NCBI GenBank assembly: GCA_002347705.1
Contig: DDWY01000064.1
Coordinates: 30,239 to 37,846, forward strand
Direction of reading: 5' to 3'
Length of the DNA: 7,608 nt
Source: Anaerolineaceae bacterium UBA2274
GTDB lineage: Bacteria > Chloroflexota > Anaerolineae > Anaerolineales > Anaerolineaceae
Numbering within the stretch: the stretch's first letter is position 1; each line of letters opens with the position of its first letter. The notes beneath the pieces are model-generated. The model ran no database searches. It was not told the DNA's origin and worked only from the letters and a program-made list of their open reading frames with translations. Positions 1 through 5,712 of this stretch are shown one piece after another. A program made the position numbers and the translations under genes.

Positions 1-11
1 TGCGAGGAACG

Positions 12-92
12 AAGCAATCTAAACTCTCAACCTGCCAAGACGGTGTGACTTCTGAAACAAGGCTCGTGCTCCGCCGGCAATTTAGATTGCTT
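12..92. repeat. Inverted repeat, 12-bp perfect arms
   Basis: AAGCAATCTAAA at 12-23 is the exact reverse complement of TTTAGATTGCTT at 81-92, with 57 nt between the arms. No gene covers it. It looks like a small palindromic intergenic element of the host chromosome rather than a terminator, because the loop is long and no T-run follows. Confidence 0.7.
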
Positions 93-151
93 ACAAAATC
101 GTACACTACGTGTCGCAAGAGAGGCTCGCATCGTGCCCTTGCCCCATTTTC

Positions 152-166
152 ACCGTCGAGGACGGT
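152..166. repeat. Short hairpin ACCGTC-gag-GACGGT
   Basis: A six-base-pair stem with a three-base loop. The related word CAAGACGGTG at 36-45 is nearly the reverse complement of the stem region, so this hairpin probably belongs to the same palindromic intergenic element as the 12-92 inverted repeat. No T-tract follows that would make it a clear terminator. Confidence 0.45.
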
Positions 167-214
167 CTTGCGATCTTAGCCAAAGAAAATTATCTGTAAA
201 CACAAACCGAAAAA

Positions 215-264
215 ACCCACCCCCTCAATCCCCCTCCCTCGAGGGGGTGAGATTCTGGGTGGGT
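215..264. repeat. Strong GC-rich hairpin with nested stems
   Basis: The outer stem ACCCACCC (215-222) pairs with GGGTGGGT (257-264). Inside it CTCA (224-227) pairs with TGAG (248-251), and CCCCCTC (230-236) pairs with GAGGGGG (241-247) around a four-base loop. No T-tract follows on the + strand. It may be a mobile palindromic intergenic element, or it may end transcription coming from upstream of the window; the sequence does not decide between these. Confidence 0.65.
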
Positions 265-278
265 GCAGGCAGCCCGAT

Positions 279-309
279 GTGACAGATTAGAAACCACACG
301 GGGTATAAT
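279..309 (+). promoter_or_regulatory. Candidate sigma-70 promoter for the 118-aa gene
   Basis: A perfect -10 box TATAAT lies at 304-309. The best -35 match, GTGACA, lies at 279-284 with a 19-nt spacer, slightly longer than ideal. It would leave a leader of about 125 nt before the start codon at 444. The -10 context (GGGTATAATCA) resembles that upstream of the methyltransferase gene (GGGTACAATCA). Confidence 0.4.
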
Positions 310-443
310 CAAATTGTACGCCCAAAGACTGACAAGCTTGAGAAAACCGAGAGGGAACACCCATGCTGGCCTGGACCGAGATCGAAACCCACGCATTCGC
401 CCTCCTCATCGGACATTATCTTTAGAAAATCAGGAGCTTACCC

Positions 444-800
444 ATGAAAAATTTTCCAACAGCAAAAGACGTCCTTCCCCGTGGAGAGAAAGCTGTGGTT
501 GTGTTTACCCGCGGCGAGAAGCTTGGCTTTGATGATGAAGGTTACGGCGGCACGGGCAACTGGAAAACGACCCTCGCCAAGCTGGAACAGGTCGAAAAGG
601 TGATCATCTACCTCAGAGAAAAAGGGCAAAGCGGTGGGCAGATCTACGTGGGAAACTACGTCGGCTATGCTCCTTCCCCTGAGGCAGACCGTGTCATCAT
701 CTATTTCTTCCATTTGAAAGAGGTCGGCTCAACCACCTCGAACTGGCCCGATTTTGGCAGCTTCGGCCAAAACCCTGTCGGTTTTTTGGGTGAATTCTGA
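444..800 (+). CDS. Hypothetical 118-aa protein
   Basis: I do not recognise this protein. The ATG at 444 is well supported by AGGAG at 432-436, seven nucleotides upstream. The product has no signal peptide, membrane segment or cysteine. Its middle alternates strand-like stretches (KAVVVFTRG, KVIIYLRE, GGQIYVGNYVGY, DRVIIYFFHLKEVG) with glycine turns, so a small beta-rich fold is likely. The tail is rich in Gly, Phe and Asn and includes the run TSNWPDFGSFGQN. It has its own leader and candidate promoter and is separated from the methyltransferase by about 600 nt of repeats, so it is probably a single-gene unit. Regular codon use and the good ribosome-binding site argue that it is real. No function is assigned. 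Confidence 0.7.
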   Translation: MKNFPTAKDVLPRGEKAVVVFTRGEKLGFDDEGYGGTGNWKTTLAKLEQVEKVIIYLREKGQSGGQIYVGNYVGYAPSPEADRVIIYFFHLKEVGSTTSNWPDFGSFGQNPVGFLGEF

Positions 801-834
801 ACCAGCTCATCATCATCTCCTCATCGACCGCTTG

Positions 835-870
835 CGTAGGGCGAGACAAAGTACGCGTAGGGTATTGAGG
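835..870 (+). repeat. 36-bp direct repeat, copy A
   Basis: Thirty-six bases starting CGTAGGGCGAGACAAAGT and ending AGGGTATTGAGG are identical to positions 1119-1154, and the flanks differ. Part of the unit recurs inverted at 1269-1327. It lies just downstream of the 118-aa gene. Confidence 0.9.
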
Positions 871-906
871 GCACCTCGCACCTTGAATTAAACGATCTTA
901 TTATGC

Positions 907-949
907 CCTCAATCCGCCGGTGGCTTGACCTTAAAATGGCGGATTGAGG
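907..949. repeat. Hairpin, 12-bp perfect stem
   Basis: CCTCAATCCGCC at 907-918 pairs exactly with GGCGGATTGAGG at 938-949 around a 19-nt loop. The right arm and loop (925-949) recur in degenerate form at 1013-1037 (TTGACC, four variable bases, AATGGCGGATTGA), which shows that the element is repeated. No T-run follows. Confidence 0.8.
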
Positions 950-1012
950 AGGGGTGATTACAACCTCAACACCAATGTTTATCCTCCTCAATCTCGCCCT
1001 ACACGTCATGTG

Positions 1013-1037
1013 TTGACCTCGTAATGGCGGATTGACC
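1013..1037 (+). repeat. Degenerate copy of 925-949
   Basis: This stretch shares TTGACC and AATGGCGGATTGA with 925-949 at the same spacing; only the four bases between the blocks and the last two bases differ. It is preceded by CAATCTCGCCCTACACG, a variant of the CAATCCGCC and CGCCCTACG words used across this gap. Confidence 0.65.
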
Positions 1038-1118
1038 AAAATCAATACGAATATTACCGCGACCAACTCCTCACCTTCCAACCCCTCGAATAATTCTTCG
1101 TGGGGGAAACGAAGACCC

Positions 1119-1154
1119 CGTAGGGCGAGACAAAGTACGCGTAGGGTATTGAGG
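1119..1154 (+). repeat. 36-bp direct repeat, copy B
   Basis: Identical over 36 bases to 835-870, with the copies 284 bp apart start to start. As in the first copy, palindromic CAATCCGCC/GGCGGATTG sequence follows (1195-1226). The repeated order suggests duplication or repeated insertion of a composite element. Confidence 0.9.
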
Positions 1155-1194
1155 AGGTTTTAATGCCAAAACCAAACTCACCTTCACTCCTCCT

Positions 1195-1226
1195 CAATCC
1201 GCCATAATCTGCTTTGCGGCGGATTG
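1195..1226. repeat. Hairpin CAATCCGCC / GGCGGATTG
   Basis: A nine-base-pair perfect stem (1195-1203 with 1218-1226) with a 14-nt loop. Its arms match those of the 907-949 hairpin, so both belong to one repeat family. Confidence 0.75.
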
Positions 1227-1327
1227 GAAGCACAATTCACTTCCGAGCCGCATGGCTTGTGGTGCTTCCAATACCCTGCCCTGTGCCCGCGAAGCAGGGT
1301 ATCGCGGGCACTTTGTCGCGCCCTACG
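1223..1327. repeat. Nested inverted repeats with inverted copy of the 36-bp unit
   Basis: ATTGGAAGCAC (1223-1233) pairs with GTGCTTCCAAT (1262-1272); ATACCCTGC (1271-1279) pairs with GCAGGGTAT (1294-1302); TGCCCGCG (1284-1291) pairs with CGCGGGCA (1303-1310). These stems overlap and are mutually exclusive alternatives. CAATACCCT (1269-1277) and the 18 bases at 1310-1327 (17 of 18 matching) are reverse complements of the two ends of the 36-bp direct repeat, so this is an inverted, internally diverged copy of that unit. Confidence 0.7.
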
Positions 1328-1361
1328 CCAGTCTTCTACGGGTTCTAAAGTTATTTCAGGG

Positions 1362-1367
1362 TACAAT
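1362..1367 (+). promoter_or_regulatory. Candidate -10 box for the methyltransferase operon
   Basis: TACAAT lies 40 nt before the methyltransferase start, in a GGGTACAATCA context like that of the TATAAT box at 304-309. No good -35 hexamer is visible at the right spacing, so the assignment is tentative. Confidence 0.3.
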
Positions 1368-1406
1368 CATCACACGTTTTATTTTAGAACCATTGGAGGG
1401 TAGTTC

Positions 1407-2555
1407 ATGGCAAGCGAAAAACTATCAGAAGCCAAAAAAGCAAAAAACGACGAATTTTTCACGCAATATTTTGATATTGAGAAAGAAATTTCAGCCTACA
1501 TAGATTGTAATCCGGACGTGTTCAGAGGTAAAACTGTCCTGCTACCTTGTGATGACCCGGAATGGAGCAACTTTACCAAATATTTCGCCCAGAATTTTGA
1601 GCGCTTTGGGTTAAAAAAACTAATAAGCACCAGCTATGCGACGAAGAGCAAGAACTACAAAATTTTTTACCAACCAACTCTGTTTGAATCGACTAATCCT
1701 CAATTTGACCAGCAAAAATCGGATATCAAAGGCAAGATCTTCACATTAACTGGTGATAGGACAGGTGATCGGGAGATAAATGTTGATGACCTTGAGTGGC
1801 ATTATCTTGCAGGAGACGGGGATTTCAGGAGTAAGGAAGTCACAAAACTTCGCGATCAGGCAGACATTATCATTACCAATCCGCCATTCTCTTTGTTCCG
1901 AGAGTTTCTCGCCTGGATCATGGAAGGTAAAAAACAATTCTTAATCATTGGAAACATGAACGCGATTACATACAAGGAAGTGTTTCCATTGATAAAAGAA
2001 AAATTAGTATGGTTGGGAAACAACTACAAAGTTAATGCTGGCGCAATGTTTTTTGAAATCCCTGAAGCTATAGCTAATCTTGAACAAGTTAGAGAAATTA
2101 AGGCCGATGAAAAGGGGAATAAAATTTTTATCACAAGGGTGCAAGGCATTCGATGGTTCACTAACCTCGACCACAACAGACGCCATGATGCTATACCGTT
2201 GATGACCATGGCAGAAAACCTGAAATTTAGCAAACATAAAGAAATCCGAGGAAAAGATTCATACTACAAATACGATAACTATGATGCAATTGAAGTTCCT
2301 TATGTTGACGCGATCCCAAGTGATTTTGATGGTGTTATGGGAGTGCCTGTTAGCTTTCTGGACAAGCATAATCCAGAACAATTCGAGATAGTTGGGATTA
2401 CGGACCGAGATAACAATTCGGGAATGAAAACAAAGGAATATACTGCAAAGGAAGCACCCAACTATGGGGATTTAAACAGGAGAGGTGTAATAAAAATTGG
2501 TAATGATTATATACCTATTTATGCCCGCCTTCTAGTGAGGAGAATCGCAAGATGA
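1407..2555 (+). CDS. EcoRI-family adenine-specific DNA methyltransferase
   Basis: Predicted to transfer a methyl group from S-adenosylmethionine to adenine N6 in a specific DNA site, protecting host DNA. The 382-aa product shows the EcoRI-methylase family layout: an N-terminal NDEFFTQ segment (14-20), a motif I-like strand with acidic loop (VLLPCDDPEWSNF, 44-56), and the catalytic NPPF at 158-161 after the strand DIIIT. The C-terminal half, with several aromatic and basic stretches, would carry target recognition. The start is firm: GGAGG at 1395-1399 sits seven nucleotides before the ATG. Its last four bases (ATGA) overlap the next gene, so it is translationally coupled to the DUF262-HNH nuclease, as expected for a modification-restriction pair. 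It is more AT-rich than that partner. The recognition sequence cannot be read from here and need not be GAATTC. Confidence 0.88.
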   Translation: MASEKLSEAKKAKNDEFFTQYFDIEKEISAYIDCNPDVFRGKTVLLPCDDPEWSNFTKYFAQNFERFGLKKLISTSYATKSKNYKIFYQPTLFESTNPQFDQQKSDIKGKIFTLTGDRTGDREINVDDLEWHYLAGDGDFRSKEVTKLRDQADIIITNPPFSLFREFLAWIMEGKKQFLIIGNMNAITYKEVFPLIKEKLVWLGNNYKVNAGAMFFEIPEAIANLEQVREIKADEKGNKIFITRVQGIRWFTNLDHNRRHDAIPLMTMAENLKFSKHKEIRGKDSYYKYDNYDAIEVPYVDAIPSDFDGVMGVPVSFLDKHNPEQFEIVGITDRDNNSGMKTKEYTAKEAPNYGDLNRRGVIKIGNDYIPIYARLLVRRIAR

Positions 2556-3721
2556 GAACATCATTAATAACGAATTTGTCCGTCAAAGACATATGCGAAG
2601 GTTTCGTTTACAACGAGCTGGAAGGCAAGGGCTTGTTTGGCTTGGCAGGCAGGCTGACCATCCAGCCCGAATATCAGCGCAACTACATCTACGCCGACGG
2701 TAAAAAAGATGTGGCTGTGATCGAGTCGCTGCTTAAAGGCTACCCCCTGGGCTTGTTCTATTTCAACAAGGTGGACGCTGATAATCTTGAAGTCCTGGAT
2801 GGGCAGCAGCGCATCACCAGCTTTGGCAGGTTTGTGACCAACAAGTTTGCCATCCTCGATGAAAACGGCATGCAGCAGTACTTCAGCGGCATCGCGGTAG
2901 ATAAACAAGCCAAAATCTTGACCACCAGGCTCCTGATCTACGAATGCGAAGGCACCGAGAGCGAGATCAAGGAATGGTTCAAAACGGTAAACATCGCTGG
3001 CGTTCCCCTCAACGACCAGGAGCTGCTCAACGCGGTCTATTCCGGCCCCTTTGTGACGCTGGCAAAAGCCGAGTTCAGCAACAGCCAGAATGCCAATGTT
3101 CAAAAATGGAGTGCCTATATCAGGGGTACTGTCAACCGCCAGGACTATCTGGAACGCGCGCTGGAATGGGTCAGTGGGGGTAAAGACCACATCGGCGAGT
3201 ATATGAGCCGGCATCGTTACGACACAAATATTACCGAATTGAAAACCTATTTCAACTGCGTGATTGATTGGGTTTCGACGGTCTTCCTTGATGTGGAAAG
3301 CGAAATGCGCGGGCTGGAATGGGGCAATTTGTACGAAACCTACCACCATAAGCCCTACAGCCCTGAAGCAGTGTCAAAAAAGGTCAGGACGCTTTTCGCG
3401 GACCCTTATGTGACCAGTAAAAAGGGAATATTTGAGTACATCCTGGGCGGAGAAAAAGACACCAGCCTGCTGATGGTGCGGGTCTTTGACGAAGCCACCA
3501 AGAGTTCGGTTTACACCAGTCAAACAACTAAGGCGGTTGCTGCAGGAGAATCGAATTGCCCCTTGTGCGCCATCGGGCATGATGCCAATAAGACCAAGAT
3601 TTGGAAGCAAAGCGAAATGGACGCCGATCACGTCACAGCCTGGAGCAAAGGCGGCGCCACGCGTATAGAAAACTGCCAGATGCTCTGCAAAACCCACAAC
3701 CAGGCGAAGGGGAACAGGTAA
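2552..3721 (+). CDS. DUF262-HNH endonuclease, likely restriction partner
   Basis: A probable DNA-cleaving enzyme of 389 aa. The N-terminal DUF262 (ParB/sulfiredoxin-like, GmrS-related) domain shows IQPEYQRNY at 37-45 and the signature DGQQR at 83-87. In GmrSD- and SspE-type proteins this domain binds or hydrolyses nucleotides and gates cleavage. The C-terminus is an HNH nuclease: CPLC (336-339) and C379-x2-H382 form a zinc-binding pair, with D359-H360, N374 and H382-N383 as the HNH core in a DADHVTAW...GG...NCQMLCKTHN arrangement. Both ends appear intact. The start overlaps the methyltransferase stop by 4 bp (ATGA). The gene is clearly GC-richer than its partner and than everything downstream, which suggests a separate origin. 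It could be a restriction enzyme blocked by the partner's methylation or, less likely, one specific for modified DNA like GmrSD. Confidence 0.85.
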   Translation: MRTSLITNLSVKDICEGFVYNELEGKGLFGLAGRLTIQPEYQRNYIYADGKKDVAVIESLLKGYPLGLFYFNKVDADNLEVLDGQQRITSFGRFVTNKFAILDENGMQQYFSGIAVDKQAKILTTRLLIYECEGTESEIKEWFKTVNIAGVPLNDQELLNAVYSGPFVTLAKAEFSNSQNANVQKWSAYIRGTVNRQDYLERALEWVSGGKDHIGEYMSRHRYDTNITELKTYFNCVIDWVSTVFLDVESEMRGLEWGNLYETYHHKPYSPEAVSKKVRTLFADPYVTSKKGIFEYILGGEKDTSLLMVRVFDEATKSSVYTSQTTKAVAAGESNCPLCAIGHDANKTKIWKQSEMDADHVTAWSKGGATRIENCQMLCKTHNQAKGNR

Positions 3722-3774
3722 AGCAAGTCTACACAAAGCGATTAAATAATGATATGTGAAAATATAACCCAGGT

Positions 3775-3807
3775 GGAATTGTATTAGTATCTGCTTGGTT
3801 TCGATAA
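3775..3807 (+). repeat. Bipartite intergenic repeat, copy 1
   Basis: GGAATTG (3775-3781), 12 nt, then CTTGGTTTCGATAA (3794-3807). The 14-mer is identical to 5627-5640 and the GGAATTG block sits at exactly the same distance in copies 1, 2 and 3. The core ATCtGCTTGGTT is at 3789-3800. It lies 73 nt after the nuclease stop and before the Ntn operon. A weak inverted arm (AAGCAAGTCTA-CACAA, 3721-3736) lies near the stop codon. Confidence 0.75.
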
Positions 3808-3860
3808 TAGCTTTTATGAGGAGATTGCCCTCTGAGACGAAAACACAAAAATAACCATTA

Positions 3861-4064
3861 ATGACAATAATTCTAAGAATAGTAGATATCAACAACGAGG
3901 TGCAGAATTTGTCAGCTAAATTGAAGAGTACAGAAGCAGTTAAAGAATTCTATGAGCTCTATTTACCTTATTATAAATTATCAAAATCTATAATTGGTCA
4001 ATTGGGAGAAGCAAGAAGGTTATTTAAGCGCTACATTAAAAAATCGGCTATACTTTATTCTTAA
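3861..4064 (+). CDS. Possible 67-aa small protein
   Basis: I do not recognise this product. It begins with an MTIILRIV strand-like stretch followed by mostly helical, basic sequence (VQNLSAKLKSTEAVKEFYELYLPYYKLSK) and ends with Arg/Lys-rich RRLFKRYIKKS. No Shine-Dalgarno sequence is visible before the ATG. In favour of it: it fills an otherwise empty 370-nt gap, ends 28 nt before the Ntn hydrolase start, and begins 67 nt after the repeat core, comparable to the 86 nt at the HEPN gene. It could be the first gene of the Ntn/Doc operon, a leader peptide, or a chance frame. Confidence 0.35.
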   Translation: MTIILRIVDINNEVQNLSAKLKSTEAVKEFYELYLPYYKLSKSIIGQLGEARRLFKRYIKKSAILYS

Positions 4065-4092
4065 TTACTTGTTTGCGAAATTTGGAGGATAC

Positions 4093-4911
4093 ATGTCTTT
4101 AGGAATAGTCATTAAAGGACCTGAGGGGTTAGTTTTAGCTGCTGATAGCAGGGTAACCCTTGGTACTAAAACCCCTGAGGGCGATATTTTCCATGTAAAT
4201 TTTGATAATGCGACTAAACTCCTTTCGTTTAATGGATCTACATCGGATAGCTCGAATACTCATATAGGTGCAGTGACCTATGGCCAAGCAATTATTGGTA
4301 GAACGAATAGGACTGTTCATAGTTTTTTACCAGAATTCGAATCCACATTACCAAACGACAGACTGCCAGTATCTGACTTTGCAACTCGCTTAAGTGATTT
4401 CTATTTAGATCAATGGAACAAAAATCCATTGCCAAATTATAAAGGACCTAGTATTACCTTCGTTGTTGGGGGGTATAATGTTGATGAACATTTTGGACGA
4501 ACATTCTTATTTGAAATACCCAGCTCTCCAGAAATCCAAGAGAGAAATTCTGGACCAGATCAATTTGGATTAACTTGGGGCGGACAAAGGGAGTTTGTTG
4601 ATCGAATTGTTCAAGGCTATGACGAAAACGTTTTGGACATTCTAATTGGAACCCTAAAACTTGATCCAATGTTAAAGTCCAACTTGAAGACTATGTTGCA
4701 ACCAGTCTCAATGCAAATACCGTTACAGATGTTACCCTTACAGGATTGTGTAGACTTGGCAATATTCTTTTTAAGGACTACTATTAACGGTCAGCGCCTT
4801 ACTGTTGGATTAAGAGGTGTTGGCGGTCCTATTGAAGTAGCAACAATAACCAGAGGAGAAGGTTTTAAATTCGTCCAGAGAAAGCAAATTTTAGGAGAAG
4901 GAGATAGGTAG
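4093..4911 (+). CDS. Proteasome-beta-like Ntn hydrolase with predicted Ser1 nucleophile
   Basis: A predicted N-terminal nucleophile hydrolase of the 20S proteasome/HslV superfamily, 272 aa, cytoplasmic, probably a peptidase or amidase. After removal of Met, Ser would be residue 1. Counting from it, Asp falls at 17 and Arg at 19 in GLVLAADSRVT, matching the conserved Asp17/Arg19 of proteasome beta subunits, and the Lys33 equivalent is K42 (Met = 1) in NATKLLSF after an insertion of about eight residues. FGLTWGGQREFVDRI (158-172) resembles the 'GSG' loop and following helix; VDLAIFF...IEVATITRGEGF (ending 258) matches the C-terminal helix and strand. The proteasome Asp166/Ser169 pair is not evident. 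The ATG at 4093 is chosen over a TTG at 3994 because GGAGG precedes it (4084-4088) and it places Ser at position 1. It lies 1 bp before the 72-aa gene in one operon with the Doc-like gene. Confidence 0.78.
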   Translation: MSLGIVIKGPEGLVLAADSRVTLGTKTPEGDIFHVNFDNATKLLSFNGSTSDSSNTHIGAVTYGQAIIGRTNRTVHSFLPEFESTLPNDRLPVSDFATRLSDFYLDQWNKNPLPNYKGPSITFVVGGYNVDEHFGRTFLFEIPSSPEIQERNSGPDQFGLTWGGQREFVDRIVQGYDENVLDILIGTLKLDPMLKSNLKTMLQPVSMQIPLQMLPLQDCVDLAIFFLRTTINGQRLTVGLRGVGGPIEVATITRGEGFKFVQRKQILGEGDR

Positions 4912-4912
4912 A

Positions 4913-5131
4913 ATGATCAATCAGAATATGACCTTAATATCTGTTGACAATTTATACGCTAATAATGATCTGACCCGAGAATATAAAGTTAGTGCCCATA
5001 ATACTTCTCAGATTTATTCCTTTGATTTATCTGTTCCAATGTTAGACCCAAGTGATTCTATTTGGGAAAGAATATTGACCGATATAATAAATGATCATAG
5101 AGATGCTTGGGACATACTAGCTGAAATGTGA
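4913..5131 (+). CDS. 72-aa acidic orphan, candidate antitoxin or adaptor
   Basis: I do not recognise a family. It begins 1 bp after the Ntn hydrolase stop, with AGGAGAAGGAG at 4893-4903 as ribosome-binding site, and ends in a 4-bp overlap with the Doc-like gene. The N-terminal two thirds look beta-rich (LISVDNLYA, REYKVSAHN, QIYSFDLSVP). The last 25 residues look like one amphipathic, acidic helix (IWERILTDIINDHRDAWDILAEM). Acidic residues far outnumber basic ones. Position and size fit an antitoxin for the Doc-like protein, but there is no Phd-type DNA-binding region and no Fic-inhibitory [ST]-x3-E-[GN] motif. It could equally be a substrate or regulator of the Ntn hydrolase. Confidence 0.7.
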   Translation: MINQNMTLISVDNLYANNDLTREYKVSAHNTSQIYSFDLSVPMLDPSDSIWERILTDIINDHRDAWDILAEM

Positions 5132-5526
5132 TTTTCCCAACACGTGAGCAAATAGTCCGACAAAACTTTGAAGTGATTAAGGTCACAAGAGGGTTATTTA
5201 AGCCTCCGGAAAATCTTTTAAATCCTAATAGTCTAGATTGGGTATTGGAGACAATACAATACCCATTATTTAATCAGTACAGAGCAATTCAGGAAAAAGC
5301 GTCTCTACTTAGTTGGACCATAATAAGAGATCACATTTTTTTTGACGGAAACAAGCGTACAGGTATGATTTCAATGATTTCCTTTTTAACGATTAACGGC
5401 TATTTTCTTATATTTACATCCGAGGAGATAATTCAGATTGCCCAATATGTGGCAGATAGTAATAACAGAGAATCGTCAAAACAAGACTTAGTCAATTGGA
5501 TAATCCAACACCGCGCCAACTATTAG
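5128..5526 (+). CDS. Doc/Fic-family protein (death-on-curing-like)
   Basis: A 132-aa Fic-fold protein of the Doc type. The active-site motif reads HIFFDGNKRTG at 69-79. The Lys after Asn, where canonical Fic AMP-transferases (HPFxDGNGR) have Gly, is shared with phage P1 Doc (HIFNDANKRT), a kinase that phosphorylates EF-Tu and stops translation. Helices before (EKASLLSWTIIRD) and after (MISMISFLTINGYFL) the motif fit the fold, and the length is normal for Doc. The start is GTG at 5128, the only in-frame option because a stop codon lies immediately upstream. It overlaps the 72-aa gene as GTGA and has no ribosome-binding site of its own, so translation is probably coupled. No internal Fic-inhibitory motif is seen. 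Toxin activity is inferred; a non-toxic modifier of the Ntn hydrolase or another target is possible. Confidence 0.82.
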   Translation: MIFPTREQIVRQNFEVIKVTRGLFKPPENLLNPNSLDWVLETIQYPLFNQYRAIQEKASLLSWTIIRDHIFFDGNKRTGMISMISFLTINGYFLIFTSEEIIQIAQYVADSNNRESSKQDLVNWIIQHRANY

Positions 5527-5543
5527 CATCTTTTCTTTTGTGT

Positions 5544-5640
5544 CCAAGAGTCGTATTTTTTTCTAGTAAGTTCAACATGAAGGAGCTAGTAAATAATGTA
5601 TCCTATTGGAATTGCTCAAAAATCCTCTTGGTTTCGATAA
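5544..5640 (+). repeat. Bipartite intergenic repeat, copy 2, with inverted left arm
   Basis: GGAATTG (5608-5614), 12 nt, then CTTGGTTTCGATAA (5627-5640); core ATCCtCTTGGTT at 5622-5633. A left arm CCAAGAG (5544-5550) is the exact reverse complement of CTCTTGG (5625-5631), and the T-run after it can pair with AAAAA at 5618-5622. A small hairpin TTCA-aca-TGAA (5571-5581) lies near the centre. The element starts 18 nt after the Doc stop and ends 72 nt before the HEPN start. Confidence 0.7.
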
Positions 5641-5712
5641 GCACCCTTAGCTTAAGCAAAATTGTTGTCTCTTTCTGAAATGATTAATAGAAATGTGGGT
5701 ATAGAGATAAAT

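Larger units (their letters stand above)
801..1406. other. Non-coding repeat mosaic between genes
   Basis: About 600 nt without a convincing gene on either strand. It is a patchwork of repeats and palindromes listed separately: a 36-bp direct repeat, several CAATCCGCC/GGCGGATTG hairpins and nested inverted repeats at 1223-1310. The short frames that cross it are made of repeat sequence and lack ribosome-binding sites. The last 45 nt carry the -10 box and Shine-Dalgarno sequence of the methyltransferase gene. Confidence 0.75.

Noticed and set aside
821..1081. Minus-strand frame of 86 codons in the repeat mosaic
   Set aside because: It is composed of hairpin and direct-repeat sequence, with no coding signature.
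2564..3349. Long open frame on the minus strand (261 codons) opposite the DUF262-HNH gene
   Set aside because: It lies wholly antisense to a gene with clear DUF262 and HNH motifs. The protein has no recognisable motif, and open antisense frames are expected in GC-richer genes.
3794..3807. Repeat read as a sigma-28-type promoter (TTCGATAA resembling GCCGATAA)
   Set aside because: The upstream block GGAATTG does not resemble a TAAAGTTT -35 element and no flagellar genes are near; only the general possibility of a regulatory element is kept.
3374..3895. Minus-strand frame of 173 codons over the HNH end and the following gap
   Set aside because: It is antisense to the conserved HNH domain, has no ribosome-binding site and no recognisable domain.
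3994..4092. TTG-initiated N-terminal extension of the Ntn hydrolase
   Set aside because: The ATG at 4093 has a GGAGG site and puts Ser at residue 2, aligning Asp and Arg to canonical proteasome positions; the extension overlaps the 67-aa frame.
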